NCBI RefSeq assembly: GCF_003254545.1
Contig: NZ_QJRH01000068.1
Location: 124,001-188,000, forward strand
Direction: 5' to 3'
From: Flavobacterium tistrianum
Lineage (GTDB): Bacteria > Bacteroidota > Bacteroidia > Flavobacteriales > Flavobacteriaceae
Length of the DNA stretch: 64,000 nucleotides
The notes below the pieces were generated by a model that saw nothing but the letters and a program-made list of their open reading frames with translations, was not told the origin of the DNA and searched no databases. Numbering within the stretch: the first letter of the stretch is position 1; each line of letters opens with the position of its first letter. Made by a program: the position numbers and the translations under genes. Shown in pieces: positions 1-8,636 of the stretch.

Positions 1-1
1 A

Positions 2-34
2 GAAACTCCCGCACCAGTATTAGAACAAGTATAA
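2..34 (+). CDS. 3' end of an upstream gene (partial)
   Basis: An open frame enters from the left edge and stops with TAA at 32-34, encoding a tail that reads ETPAPVLEQV. It lies 11 bases before the next gene start. The fragment is too short to assign a family, and the call rests only on an in-frame stop placed where an operon neighbour would end. Confidence 0.35.
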   Translation, partial: ETPAPVLEQV

Positions 35-45
35 AACTTTTCGAT

Positions 46-762
46 ATGAAAAATTACATTTTAAAAACCAGTATAACAGCAATTGCCTTTTTATGCGCAG
101 TTGCTGCTTTTTCGCAAAATGAAATTCATAATTCATTATCATTAGATTCATTTTATTCGAAAATAAAAAGTCAAAAGAATCCGCAGATTGTCGATGCCAG
201 AACGCCTGAAGAATTTGCTCTGAATCATATTGAAGGTGCTGTAAACTTTAATCTTCAATCTGAAAATTATGCGCAATCTGTTGCTAAACTAGATAAGTCA
301 AAACCTGTTTTTATATATTCTATTGGAGCTGGCAGAAGCGTTGCTTTAGAAAAAGAATTATTAAAAAATGGTTTCTCAGAAGCCTATAGTTTAGAAGGCG
401 GAATTGCCAATTGGATTGGAAACGGAAAACCTTTTTATTCCAATCTAAAGAGCAAATTGTCTCTGGCAGAATTCAATAAAATTATAGCTGAAAATAAAAC
501 AGTTTTAGTTGATATTGGTTCGAAATACTGTGGTGCTTGCAAAAAAGTAAAACCAGTTTTAGAGAACATAAGATCAGAATATAGTTCGAACTTAAAAATC
601 GTAGAAATTGAACTGGAAGACAGTCCGCAAGTTATTGCCGATTTAAAAACCGTAAAAGTTTTTCCAACCTTGATTTTATATCAAAATGGAAAAATTGTTT
701 TTAAGAAAGAAGGAACAAATGACTTGAAAAATGAAGTTGATGTTGCGTTGGCTTCGAAGTAG
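46..762 (+). CDS. Exported rhodanese-like/thioredoxin fusion protein
   Basis: A protein of 238 residues. Residues 1-23 form a signal peptide ending in FSQ, so the protein probably acts in the periplasm. Residues about 30-130 are a rhodanese-like domain with the typical DARTPEEF and EGG.. elements. Residues about 138-238 are a thioredoxin fold with a CGAC redox motif (C162, C165) and a cis-Pro segment (VKVFPTLILYQNGK). Where rhodaneses carry their catalytic Cys, this protein has Ser92 (YSIGAGRS), so sulfurtransferase activity is doubtful and the domain may bind rather than transfer. The gene opens a run with two sulfatases and a sulfate exporter, which suggests a redox or sulfur-related role. 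Domain calls are firm; the substrate is unknown. Confidence 0.85.
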   Translation: MKNYILKTSITAIAFLCAVAAFSQNEIHNSLSLDSFYSKIKSQKNPQIVDARTPEEFALNHIEGAVNFNLQSENYAQSVAKLDKSKPVFIYSIGAGRSVALEKELLKNGFSEAYSLEGGIANWIGNGKPFYSNLKSKLSLAEFNKIIAENKTVLVDIGSKYCGACKKVKPVLENIRSEYSSNLKIVEIELEDSPQVIADLKTVKVFPTLILYQNGKIVFKKEGTNDLKNEVDVALASK

Positions 763-776
763 TCTTGAAACTTTAA

Positions 777-809
777 AACTTTGTCAAAGTTTCAAACTTT
801 GACAAAGTT
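777..809. repeat. Double-palindrome hairpin
   Basis: Two 16-base arms (777-792 and 794-809) are perfect reverse complements separated by a single base. Each arm is itself nearly palindromic (ACTTTG-n-CAAAGT). It lies just after the rhodanese-thioredoxin gene and could act as a weak terminator or mRNA 3' stabiliser. The T-run expected of an intrinsic terminator is poor. Confidence 0.7.
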
Positions 810-854
810 CTTATAGATACTTCCATTCCATTCAAAAACTAACCAAACCAAAAT

Positions 855-2471
855 ATGGCAACCTATAAAAAAATAACCAAAATTGTAATTCCGATTTTAA
901 TATTGCTTCTTATTCTGGCAGCATTTTTATTCTGGCCAATTAATACAGACGAAACATTAGTCAAAGAAGATCAAAAATTGGCAGAAGGCAAAAAAGAATT
1001 TTTAGCCTCAAAACCTAAAGATTCCGCTATAGGAAAAAAGACAAATATTATAATTCTCCTTGCAGATGATTTAGGCAAATATGATATTTCGCTCTATGGC
1101 GGAAAATCAACTCCTACTCCACAAATCGATTCTTTGGCAGCTTCTGGAGTTACTTTTACAGATGGTTATGCATCAGCAGCAATCTGTTCGCCTTCGCGCG
1201 CGGGATTGATTACGGGAAGATATCAAGAACGTTTTGGACATGAGTATCAGCCTGGAGATCGTTATCCGAAAAATAATTTGGAATATTATGGTTTTAAATA
1301 TTTAATTAATACAAATGGCTGGAGATTAAATGATAAAATCGATTATCCAAACGAAGCTTCTATTAAAACGCAAGGACTTCCAAAATCTGAAATCACTTTT
1401 GCTGATTTAGCCAAAAGACAAGGGTATGCTACAGGAATTATCGGAAAATGGCATTTAGGACACAACAAAGGATTTTTCCCTTTAGACCGTGGATTCGATT
1501 ATCATTACGGATTTTATCAGGCATTTTCGCTTTATGCTCCTGAAGATGATCCTGATATTATAAATCATCATCATAAAGATTTTACAGACAAAACGATTTG
1601 GGGAAATGGCCGTGTTGGAATTGGACAAATTCGTCGAGACAGTACTATTATTGACGAAAAAGCCTACTTAACCGAAAAATTTGCTGATGAAGCAGAAGCT
1701 TTTATTGATAAAAATAAGAATAAACCTTTTCTACTCTATATTCCTTTTAATGCGCCTCATACGCCATTTCAGGTTCGCAAAAAGTATTATGACCGTTTCC
1801 CGAATGTAAAAGACGAAAACAAACGCGTTTATTTTGCCATGATCAGCGCTTTGGATGATGCCATCGGAAGAATTCGCGAAAAAGTCAAAAAAGAAGGTCT
1901 TGAAGAAAATACTTTAATTGTTTTTGCCAGCGACAATGGCGGTGCCGATTATACTTTTGCGACAACAAATGCACCATTAAAAGGCGGTAAATTTTCACAT
2001 TTTGAAGGCGGAATCAATGTTCCTTTTGCACTTTCGTGGAAAGGAAAAATCAAGCCGCATACGGTTTATAAAAATCCTGTAAGCACTCTGGATATTTTTA
2101 CAACCATTGCATCGGCAATTGGATCTGATTTACCAAAAGACAGAATTTATGACGGGGTCGATTTAGTGAAAACAGTAAATGATAACAAAGTCGCCCACAA
2201 AGACTTATACTGGCGCTCAGGTGATGCAAAAGCCATTAGAAGTGGTGACTGGAAATTGGTCATCAGCGGAAAAACACATGAAAAATGGCTGTACAATCTT
2301 GCCTCAGATAAATCGGAAACAACAGACCTCTCACAAAAAAATCCAAAAAAAGTAAAAGAATTGCAAACTGCGCTGCAAACTTGGGAAAAGGGTTTAATTA
2401 AACCGCTTTGGCCAAATTTAACTTATTACGAATTTGACTTTGGAAAACAAAAATACTTTGTCGATTTGTAA
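855..2471 (+). CDS. Sulfatase (formylglycine-dependent)
   Basis: A sulfatase-family hydrolase of 538 residues. An N-terminal hydrophobic segment (about 9-28) is a signal anchor or uncleaved signal, placing the enzyme in the periplasm. The metal-binding LLADDLG lies at about 68-74, and the sulfatase signature CSPSR starts at Cys111, the residue converted to formylglycine in active enzymes. The GKWHLGH and SDNGG motifs of the alkaline phosphatase/sulfatase fold are present. The natural sulfate ester cannot be read from sequence. The next genes are a sulfate exporter and a second sulfatase, so a joint role in sulfate-ester use is inferred. Confidence 0.9.
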   Translation: MATYKKITKIVIPILILLLILAAFLFWPINTDETLVKEDQKLAEGKKEFLASKPKDSAIGKKTNIIILLADDLGKYDISLYGGKSTPTPQIDSLAASGVTFTDGYASAAICSPSRAGLITGRYQERFGHEYQPGDRYPKNNLEYYGFKYLINTNGWRLNDKIDYPNEASIKTQGLPKSEITFADLAKRQGYATGIIGKWHLGHNKGFFPLDRGFDYHYGFYQAFSLYAPEDDPDIINHHHKDFTDKTIWGNGRVGIGQIRRDSTIIDEKAYLTEKFADEAEAFIDKNKNKPFLLYIPFNAPHTPFQVRKKYYDRFPNVKDENKRVYFAMISALDDAIGRIREKVKKEGLEENTLIVFASDNGGADYTFATTNAPLKGGKFSHFEGGINVPFALSWKGKIKPHTVYKNPVSTLDIFTTIASAIGSDLPKDRIYDGVDLVKTVNDNKVAHKDLYWRSGDAKAIRSGDWKLVISGKTHEKWLYNLASDKSETTDLSQKNPKKVKELQTALQTWEKGLIKPLWPNLTYYEFDFGKQKYFVDL

Positions 2472-2508
2472 ACTATCTATAACATTACAGACGAAATAAT
2501 TCCAATAT

Positions 2509-2535
2509 CCTAACAGGTTTTTAAAACCTGTTAGG
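2509..2535. repeat. CCTAACAGG hairpin, copy 1
   Basis: An inverted repeat with 13-base arms (CCTAACAGGTTTT and its complement) around a single base. A near-identical hairpin lies about 100 bases downstream. It follows the sulfatase stop by 37 bases and has only a weak T-run, so it may be a processed 3' stem or an interspersed repeat. Confidence 0.75.
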
Positions 2536-2630
2536 TATTTACTTTTAAATCAGTCTAAAGCAAATAGGAAATCTAGCGGATTCAAAATCAATTGTATAGC
2601 AGCTATTATTTTAATTGCCTACAAATAATA

Positions 2631-2658
2631 CCTAACAGGTTTTAAAAAACCTGTTAGG
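2631..2658. repeat. CCTAACAGG hairpin, copy 2
   Basis: Second copy of the same hairpin, in the leader just upstream of the sulfate exporter gene. The arms are identical in sequence to copy 1 and the loop differs by one or two A residues. The segment between the copies (2536-2630) shows no gene. Confidence 0.75.
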
Positions 2659-2681
2659 ATAACAAATTAATTAAGAATACA

Positions 2682-3941
2682 ATGTCAAACTCAACAAAAT
2701 TTACTATTCACGAAGACTGGACCGTCGTAATTCTTGGTTTTCTAATCATCGGAATCTCTCTTTTTATTTTTCTTCCCGAAATTCCCATTTTTAAATGGAC
2801 GAACGGAACAGACTTAATAAACAATATTTTCGAAATCAAAAACCTTCAAACAATTGGATTTCAGTTTCTTTATTTTATTGTCATTGGAATAATCGGAACT
2901 ATTTTAGTTGGAAAATCGGTTAAAAATTTCGTTTTAGGATTTCCAATAGTTTATTTCCTCACTATAATTGCACTAATACTTGCCGGAAATACTGAAGTAA
3001 AAGCACTCAATCTAGAAGCTGTAATTTTTAGTTTAGCCATCGGATTGATTATTGGTAATTTTTTCAAACTTCCAGAATGGTTTCGTTCTGCTCTATCAAC
3101 TGAGCTTTTTGTCAAAATCGGATTGGTTTTATTGGGAACGAGTGTTATTTTTTCGGATATTCTAAAAGCAGGTTCGTTAGGTTTAATACAGGCTTTGGTT
3201 GTCGTTTTATCGGTTTGGTATTTTGCTTTTTGGCTTTGTCGAAAACTAAAAGTTGATGACGAATTAACCATGATGATTTCAAGTGCTGTATCCATCTGTG
3301 GAGTTTCGGCTGCCATTGCAACTTCTGGCGCAATCAAAGGCGACTCAAAAAAATTATCTTATGTAATCTCAATCGTTTTGGTTACCGCAATTCCGATGAT
3401 GATTTTCATGCCAATTATTGCTAAATATTTTAATTTCCCTGAAGAAGTAACAGGTGCTTGGCTCGGAGGAAGTATTGATACTTCTGGAGCTGTTGTAGCA
3501 TCTGGAACTTTGGTTGGCGAAACTGCTTTAAAAATAAGCACAATTGTCAAATTTTCTCAAAATGTTTTATTAGGATTAGCCGCTTTTGCCATTTCTATTT
3601 ATTGGACTTACACTCACAATAAATCTTCTGAAGTTCAAGAATCTAAACCAACTCTTGGAGTAATCTGGGAACGTTTCCCAAAGTTTGTTATTGGTTTTAT
3701 CGTGGCTTCTGTTGTTTTCTCCTTTTTTGTTGCACCAGAAACTCGCGATGAACTTAAAGAAAGCTTGAAAAATCTGCAAGGGCTTTGGTTTGCTTTAGCT
3801 TTTACAAGCATTGGTTTAGAAACCAATTTTAGAGATTTATTTCAAAATAATAGTAGAAAACCTTTATTTGCCTTCTTAATTGCACAATTATTCAATATTA
3901 TTATTACCCTTTTCATTGCTTTTTTACTTTTCAATACATAA
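2682..3941 (+). CDS. YeiH-family putative sulfate exporter
   Basis: An integral inner-membrane protein of 419 residues with about ten to twelve hydrophobic helices. It carries the small-residue pattern of the YeiH family: SICGVSAAIATSGAIKG near residue 205, and GGSIDTSGAVVASGTLVG near 262. Family members are annotated as putative sulfate exporters on genetic-context evidence, and the transported ion has not been proven for most. It lies between two sulfatase genes, 31 bases before the second. This fits disposal of sulfate or sulfite made during organosulfur use, but the sulfatases are exported, so the link needs care. Confidence 0.85.
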   Translation: MSNSTKFTIHEDWTVVILGFLIIGISLFIFLPEIPIFKWTNGTDLINNIFEIKNLQTIGFQFLYFIVIGIIGTILVGKSVKNFVLGFPIVYFLTIIALILAGNTEVKALNLEAVIFSLAIGLIIGNFFKLPEWFRSALSTELFVKIGLVLLGTSVIFSDILKAGSLGLIQALVVVLSVWYFAFWLCRKLKVDDELTMMISSAVSICGVSAAIATSGAIKGDSKKLSYVISIVLVTAIPMMIFMPIIAKYFNFPEEVTGAWLGGSIDTSGAVVASGTLVGETALKISTIVKFSQNVLLGLAAFAISIYWTYTHNKSSEVQESKPTLGVIWERFPKFVIGFIVASVVFSFFVAPETRDELKESLKNLQGLWFALAFTSIGLETNFRDLFQNNSRKPLFAFLIAQLFNIIITLFIAFLLFNT

Positions 3942-3972
3942 AAACCAATGAAAATTAACAAAAAACAATACC

Positions 3973-5628
3973 ATGAATACTAAAATAAAAAACATTTTAC
4001 TGTCTTTTCTTGCATCTGGAACGGTTGGTTTTTACCAATCGAACGCACAGAATAATTCATCAAAACCAAATATCATTTTGATTATGGTAGATGATATGGG
4101 ATATTCTGATTTAGGAAATTACGGCTCCGAAATTAGCACTCCAAATCTAGATCGATTGGCAAAAGAAGGAACGCGTCTTCGCGAATTTTACAACAACTCA
4201 ATCTGCGCGCCTACGAGAGCTTCATTATTAACGGGACAATATCAGCATAAAGCTGGTGTTGGCTTCTTTGATGTCAATCTGGGATTACCAGCTTATCAAG
4301 GTTACTTAAACAAAGAATCTTTGACTTTGGGTGAAGTTTTTCGTGCAGGCGGATACAGTACACTTTTATCAGGAAAATGGCATGTGGGCTCTGAAGATCA
4401 AGCGCAGTGGCCTAATCAAAGAGGCTTTGATAAATTTTATGGTATCTTAAAAGGAGCTTCAAATTATTTTGACACCAAACCTCTGCCTTTTGGAAAAACG
4501 CCTTATCCAGTGAAATTAATTCGCAATAACGAAGAGCTGCACCCAAAAGATGATTCTTATTATTTTACAGATGAAATCGGCAATAATGCGATTACTTTCT
4601 TAGATGAGCAAAACAAAGAAAACAAACCTTTCTTCTTGTATTTAGCTTTTACTGCTCCACATTGGCCATTACAAGCAAAACCTGTTGATATTGCAAAATA
4701 TAGAGGCAAGTTTAATGAAGGCTGGGATGTATTAAGAGAAAAAAGAATTCAAAAATTAAGAGAAAATGGCATTTTGCTTCCTAACCAAACTATTGCTCCT
4801 CGTGATCCTGAAGTTCCAGAATGGGATAAATTGACTTACGATGAAAAACAATTCTGGAAAGCCAAAATGGAGGTTTATGCCGCAATGGTGGACAATATGG
4901 ATCAAAACGTGGGCAAAGTTTTGAACAAACTAAAAGAACTAAAAAAGGATAAAAACACATTAATTATTTTTATTTCCGACAATGGTGCTCAAGGTGGGTT
5001 TAATACTTACAATCCGCTGGGGAGAGGTTTGGTTCGAAATGACGGACCTGTGGGTTCTTCTGGCTCTTTTGATTATCAAGAACAAAACTGGGCATATTTA
5101 TCGAATACACCTTTACAGGATTATAAAAACAATATGCACGAAGGCGGATTCAGTTCTCCATTTATTGCTTGGTATCCATCAAAAATTAAAGCAGGAAGAA
5201 TCGATAAAGGAACTGGACATATTATTGACCTTGCTCCTACTTTCTACGAATTGGCTGGAATTGAATATCCTAAAACTTTAAATGGGGTAAACTCTAATCC
5301 GCTTCCTGGTAAAAGTTTATTGCCTGTTTTATTTGACAGCGCATCAGAAGTAAACCGTGGTGCGCCATTATTCTGGGAAAGAGCTGGAAACAGAGCCGTT
5401 AGAGAAGGAAAATGGAAATTGGTTTCAATTTATCCGTCTTACCAATGGGAACTTTATGATCTAGAAGCAGACCGTGGAGAAACAACAAACGTTGCAGCAC
5501 AAAATCCAGGAATTGTAAATGATCTTTCTGCAAAATATTTTGATTGGGCAGACAAAACAGGAGTGGTAGAATACAGCAAATTCAAGCAAAAGAGCGAATT
5601 GATTCCAGGTGCTGCTCCCAAAAAATAA
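3973..5628 (+). CDS. Exported arylsulfatase
   Basis: A sulfatase of 551 residues with a signal peptide ending near residue 26 (SNAQ). The signature CAPTR begins at Cys78, the predicted formylglycine precursor. The metal-site segment IMVDDMGYSD lies at about 37-46, GKWHVG and FISDNGAQGG follow, and the C-terminal WKLVSIYPSYQWELYDL strand is typical of arylsulfatases. It is distinct from the first sulfatase (different N-terminus and signature) rather than a tandem copy. It is probably co-transcribed with the exporter gene 31 bases upstream. A T-tailed hairpin follows at 5659-5691. Confidence 0.92.
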   Translation: MNTKIKNILLSFLASGTVGFYQSNAQNNSSKPNIILIMVDDMGYSDLGNYGSEISTPNLDRLAKEGTRLREFYNNSICAPTRASLLTGQYQHKAGVGFFDVNLGLPAYQGYLNKESLTLGEVFRAGGYSTLLSGKWHVGSEDQAQWPNQRGFDKFYGILKGASNYFDTKPLPFGKTPYPVKLIRNNEELHPKDDSYYFTDEIGNNAITFLDEQNKENKPFFLYLAFTAPHWPLQAKPVDIAKYRGKFNEGWDVLREKRIQKLRENGILLPNQTIAPRDPEVPEWDKLTYDEKQFWKAKMEVYAAMVDNMDQNVGKVLNKLKELKKDKNTLIIFISDNGAQGGFNTYNPLGRGLVRNDGPVGSSGSFDYQEQNWAYLSNTPLQDYKNNMHEGGFSSPFIAWYPSKIKAGRIDKGTGHIIDLAPTFYELAGIEYPKTLNGVNSNPLPGKSLLPVLFDSASEVNRGAPLFWERAGNRAVREGKWKLVSIYPSYQWELYDLEADRGETTNVAAQNPGIVNDLSAKYFDWADKTGVVEYSKFKQKSELIPGAAPKK

Positions 5629-5658
5629 TTACTTTTTTGATATTTTAGTAATTATAAC

Positions 5659-5691
5659 AAAAAGCGATTGTTGTGACAGCAGTCGCTTTTT
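5659..5691 (+). terminator. Terminator of the sulfatase operon
   Basis: Stem AAAAAGCGA/TCGCTTTTT, extended inward to a 3-base loop and ending in a T-run. It lies 31 bases after the arylsulfatase stop. Confidence 0.8.
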
Positions 5692-5711
5692 AAAACAAAA
5701 AAATGGTCTAC

Positions 5712-5748
5712 AAAAAAAGCTGTCTTGTTATGAGACAGCTTTTGTTTT
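5712..5748 (-). terminator. Terminator of rocD (bidirectional stem)
   Basis: Stem AGCTGTCT/AGACAGCT (5718-5725, 5733-5740) flanked by A-rich and T-rich runs. On the minus strand the stem is followed by seven T residues, so it serves rocD. On the plus strand it backs up the sulfatase terminator. Confidence 0.8.
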
Positions 5749-5769
5749 TATCTTAAAAAAGAAATCAGA

Positions 5770-7023
5770 TTATTTTTTAAACTCATTCAAAGATTTCTCG
5801 ATAATCTCCAAACATTCTTTGATCTGCTCTTCGGTCATTACCAAAGGCGGTGCCAGTCTGATTTTATTTCCGTGAGTTGGTTTTGCCAATAATCCATTGT
5901 CTCTGAATTTCAAGCAGATTTCCCAAGCCAAATCAGATTCTTCGTCTATATTGATTACAATGGCATTCAAAAGACCTTTTCCGCGAACTAGTGTAATTAA
6001 GTTATTTTTTTCAGCGATTTTATTCAATCCGTCTCTTAAAATTACACCTAGACGTTCTGCGTTTTCAGCCAGTTTTTCGTCTTTAATTACTTCTAAGGCT
6101 GCAACCGCAACTGCTGCCGCAACAGGATTTCCTCCAAAAGTAGATCCGTGTTGTCCTGGTTTAATCACATTCATGATTTCGTCATTACATAAAACAGCCG
6201 AAACTGGATAAACTCCACCAGAAATTGCTTTTCCTAAAATCAAAACATCTGGCTGTACATTCTCGTGATGAACTGCCAATAATTTTCCTGTACGTGCGAT
6301 TCCAGTCTGCACCTCATCGGCAATAAAAAGCACATTATGTTTTTCACAAAGTGCTTTCGCTTTCGCTAAATATCCTTCGGAAGGAACATAAACTCCTGCT
6401 TCACCCTGAATTGGTTCAACTAAAAATCCAGCGATATTTTTAGATGAATTTAAAGCGTTTTCAAGAGCTTCAAGATTATCATATTCTATTTTGATGAAAC
6501 CATCTGTAAAAGGTCCGAAGTTTTTGCGCGCTGTGTCATCATTTGAAAATGAAATGATAGTAGTGGTTCTTCCGTGAAAGTTATTTTCGCATACAATAAT
6601 CTGCGCCTGATTTTCTGGAATTCCTTTTACTTCATAGGCCCATTTTCTAGAAATTTTTAAAGCTGTTTCAACTGCTTCAGCACCTGTATTCATTGGAAGG
6701 ACTTTATCGAAACCAAAATATTTCGTTACATATTCTTCGTAATTTCCTAATTTATCATTGTAAAAAGCACGAGAAGTCAAAGTCAGTTTTTGCGCCTGCT
6801 CTACCATTGCATTCACAATTTTAGGATGGCAATGACCCTGATTTACCGCAGAATAAGCAGATAAAAAATCATAATATTTCTTTCCGTCAACATCCCATAC
6901 ATAAACGCCTTCTCCTCGTTCTAAAACTACAGGAAGCGGATGGTAATTATGAGCTCCATATTTGTTTTCTTTTTCAATCAAAACTTCTGATTTTGATGAA
7001 AGTGTTTTTTCTGTACTTGTCAT
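5770..7023 (-). CDS. rocD: Ornithine aminotransferase
   Basis: A class-III PLP aminotransferase of 417 residues, converting ornithine and 2-oxoglutarate to glutamate semialdehyde and glutamate in the cytosol. The PLP lysine is K265 in [19 protein letters not shown] (113-123) binds the cofactor phosphate, [12 protein letters not shown] carries the PLP-ring Asp, and [10 protein letters not shown] is conserved. Length and the N-terminal [12 protein letters not shown] segment match ornithine rather than acetylornithine enzymes. It is divergent from an Lrp-family gene 223 bases away, which is a likely regulator. Confidence 0.93.
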   Translation of the reverse strand: MTSTEKTLSSKSEVLIEKENKYGAHNYHPLPVVLERGEGVYVWDVDGKKYYDFLSAYSAVNQGHCHPKIVNAMVEQAQKLTLTSRAFYNDKLGNYEEYVTKYFGFDKVLPMNTGAEAVETALKISRKWAYEVKGIPENQAQIIVCENNFHGRTTTIISFSNDDTARKNFGPFTDGFIKIEYDNLEALENALNSSKNIAGFLVEPIQGEAGVYVPSEGYLAKAKALCEKHNVLFIADEVQTGIARTGKLLAVHHENVQPDVLILGKAISGGVYPVSAVLCNDEIMNVIKPGQHGSTFGGNPVAAAVAVAALEVIKDEKLAENAERLGVILRDGLNKIAEKNNLITLVRGKGLLNAIVINIDEESDLAWEICLKFRDNGLLAKPTHGNKIRLAPPLVMTEEQIKECLEIIEKSLNEFKK

Positions 7024-7042
7024 AATATGCTTTTTATTTCTA

Positions 7043-7076
7043 CAAAAATATTAAAATTAAACGAATAATAATCAAA
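7043..7076 (-). promoter_or_regulatory. Candidate rocD promoter
   Basis: On the minus strand TTTG (7076-7073) is followed after 22 bases by TATTTTTG (7050-7043), which fits the Bacteroidota pattern TTTG-n(17-23)-TAnnTTTG. It lies 20 bases upstream of the rocD start, in a very AT-rich intergenic region where an Lrp-type protein could bind. Confidence 0.45.
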
Positions 7077-7246
7077 AAAAGAATATTTTGACTTAAATAT
7101 AACAAAATAAAAGTCAAAACTTAAATTTAAGCACATCAAAAAAGACATATTTATTTTTGAGAAATGTGATTCAATGTCTGTTTATTAAAAAAAAGAATTA
7201 CTTTTATGAATCGCAAAAGACTCAATTTTAAAACGATTTTTACTGA

Positions 7247-7699
7247 ATGGAATTATTAGACGAATTTGATATTAGTATCCTAAAAGAATTAGAAAAAGAC
7301 GGAAGAATGGCTTATTCTGCTATCGCCACTAATCTTAAAATATCAAATACAATGGTGCACCAGCGTATTAACAGAATGATTGAACAAGGTGTAATTGGCG
7401 GAATTAAACCCATTATTCAAGAAAAGAAAATTGGGTACGACTGGGCCTCTTTTACTGGACTTACCTTAAATAAAGATTCTGATTCTGAACGAATTATTGA
7501 AGCGCTTAAAGAAATTCCTGAGATTACCGAATGTTATTATGTAACAGGTTCCTTTACGCTTTACATCAAAATCATAGCCAAAAATCATGAGCACATGCGC
7601 CGTATTCTTTATGAAAAAATCGATGGAATACCAGGTATCGATAAAACCGATTCTATTGTAGAATTGGGTTGCGCTTTTAAACGAAATATATCTTTGTAA
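7247..7699 (+). CDS. Lrp/AsnC-family transcriptional regulator
   Basis: A protein of 150 residues with an N-terminal helix-turn-helix (about 5-60; DISILKELEKDGRMAYSAIA) and a C-terminal ligand-sensing RAM/AsnC domain (about 68-145, with the GCAFKRN end). Such proteins respond to amino acids and often control the divergent neighbour, here rocD, so ornithine or arginine catabolism is a plausible target. Family assignment is firm; the effector is inferred. Confidence 0.9.
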   Translation: MELLDEFDISILKELEKDGRMAYSAIATNLKISNTMVHQRINRMIEQGVIGGIKPIIQEKKIGYDWASFTGLTLNKDSDSERIIEALKEIPEITECYYVTGSFTLYIKIIAKNHEHMRRILYEKIDGIPGIDKTDSIVELGCAFKRNISL

Positions 7700-7732
7700 A
7701 AAAGAAAAACATTCTTTTAAAGTATTGGTTAC

Positions 7733-7767
7733 AAACCTCACAAGAATTTACTTGCGAGGTTTTTTTG
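7733..7767 (+). terminator. Terminator of the Lrp gene
   Basis: Stem AAACCTCaCAAG/CTTGcGAGGTTT with one internal mismatch, a 6-base loop and a following T-run. Confidence 0.85.
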
Positions 7768-7808
7768 TAACATAATATTTCTGATATTTGTTAAAAATTG
7801 AAGAAATC

Positions 7809-8582
7809 ATGAAAAACTCCATAATCATTTTATTCAGTGCAATCTTATTTTCAAATCTTATGAATGCGCAGTTAAAACCAGTAAAATATACAGAAGGAAG
7901 CCAACAGCTAAATGGCTTATTCATAAAATCTGCTAAAAAAAGCGCTAACAATCCGGGAATCTTACTTTTGCCAGCTTGGCTTGGAATTGATAATGCTTCT
8001 AAAGGAATTGCGGAAGAATTATCTAAACTGGGTTACCACGTTTTTATTGCTGATATATACGGCGAAGGAAATTATCCTAAAAATACAAGTGAAGCTGGAA
8101 AACAATCCGGATATTATAAAACAAATTATGAAGAATATCAAAAACGAATTGATATAGCACTACATGAATTAATCAAATTAGGCGCTAATAAAGATAATAT
8201 TGTTGCTATCGGCTATTGCTTCGGCGGAAGCGGAGTTCTTGAAGCTGCCCGCGGGCATTTGAATGTAAAAGGTATTGCTTCTTTTCACGGCGGTTTAGGA
8301 AAAGATGCCAGCAGAAAGAATGAACCAATTTCTACAAAAGTTCTTATTTGTCATGGAGCCGATGATCCGTATGTTTCAAAAGATGAAATTGCTGCTTTTC
8401 AACAGGAAATGCGTGATGGTAAAGCAGACTGGGAAATGATCTATTATGCAAATGCAGTTCACTCTTTTACAAATCCAGAAGCCGGAAATGATAATTCTAA
8501 AGGCGCTGCATACAATGCTGTTGCGGCAAAAAGATCTTTTGATCATTTACAGCTTTTCTTAAACGAAGTCTTGAAGAAATAA
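7809..8582 (+). CDS. Exported dienelactone hydrolase-family protein
   Basis: An alpha/beta hydrolase of 257 residues. I chose the ATG at 7809 over the TTG at 7788 because a clean signal peptide (MKNSIIILFS...NAQ) begins there. The dienelactone-hydrolase triad is visible: Cys137 in GYCFGG, Asp185/186 in HGADDPYVS and His218 in NAVHSF. The Cys nucleophile sets it apart from serine esterases. In the periplasm it would hydrolyse an unknown ester or lactone. No catabolic neighbours point to a substrate. Confidence 0.85.
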   Translation: MKNSIIILFSAILFSNLMNAQLKPVKYTEGSQQLNGLFIKSAKKSANNPGILLLPAWLGIDNASKGIAEELSKLGYHVFIADIYGEGNYPKNTSEAGKQSGYYKTNYEEYQKRIDIALHELIKLGANKDNIVAIGYCFGGSGVLEAARGHLNVKGIASFHGGLGKDASRKNEPISTKVLICHGADDPYVSKDEIAAFQQEMRDGKADWEMIYYANAVHSFTNPEAGNDNSKGAAYNAVAAKRSFDHLQLFLNEVLKK

Positions 8583-8636
8583 TTTCAAAAATTAAATACC
8601 TAAAAACTACCAGAACAAATCAATTAATACAAACCA

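Noticed and set aside
2951..3826. Minus-strand open frames opposite the exporter gene
   Set aside because: They overlap a well-supported membrane protein gene and their products show no recognisable domain.
4982..5281. Plus-strand frame inside the second sulfatase
   Set aside because: Out-of-frame shadow of a conserved sulfatase core.
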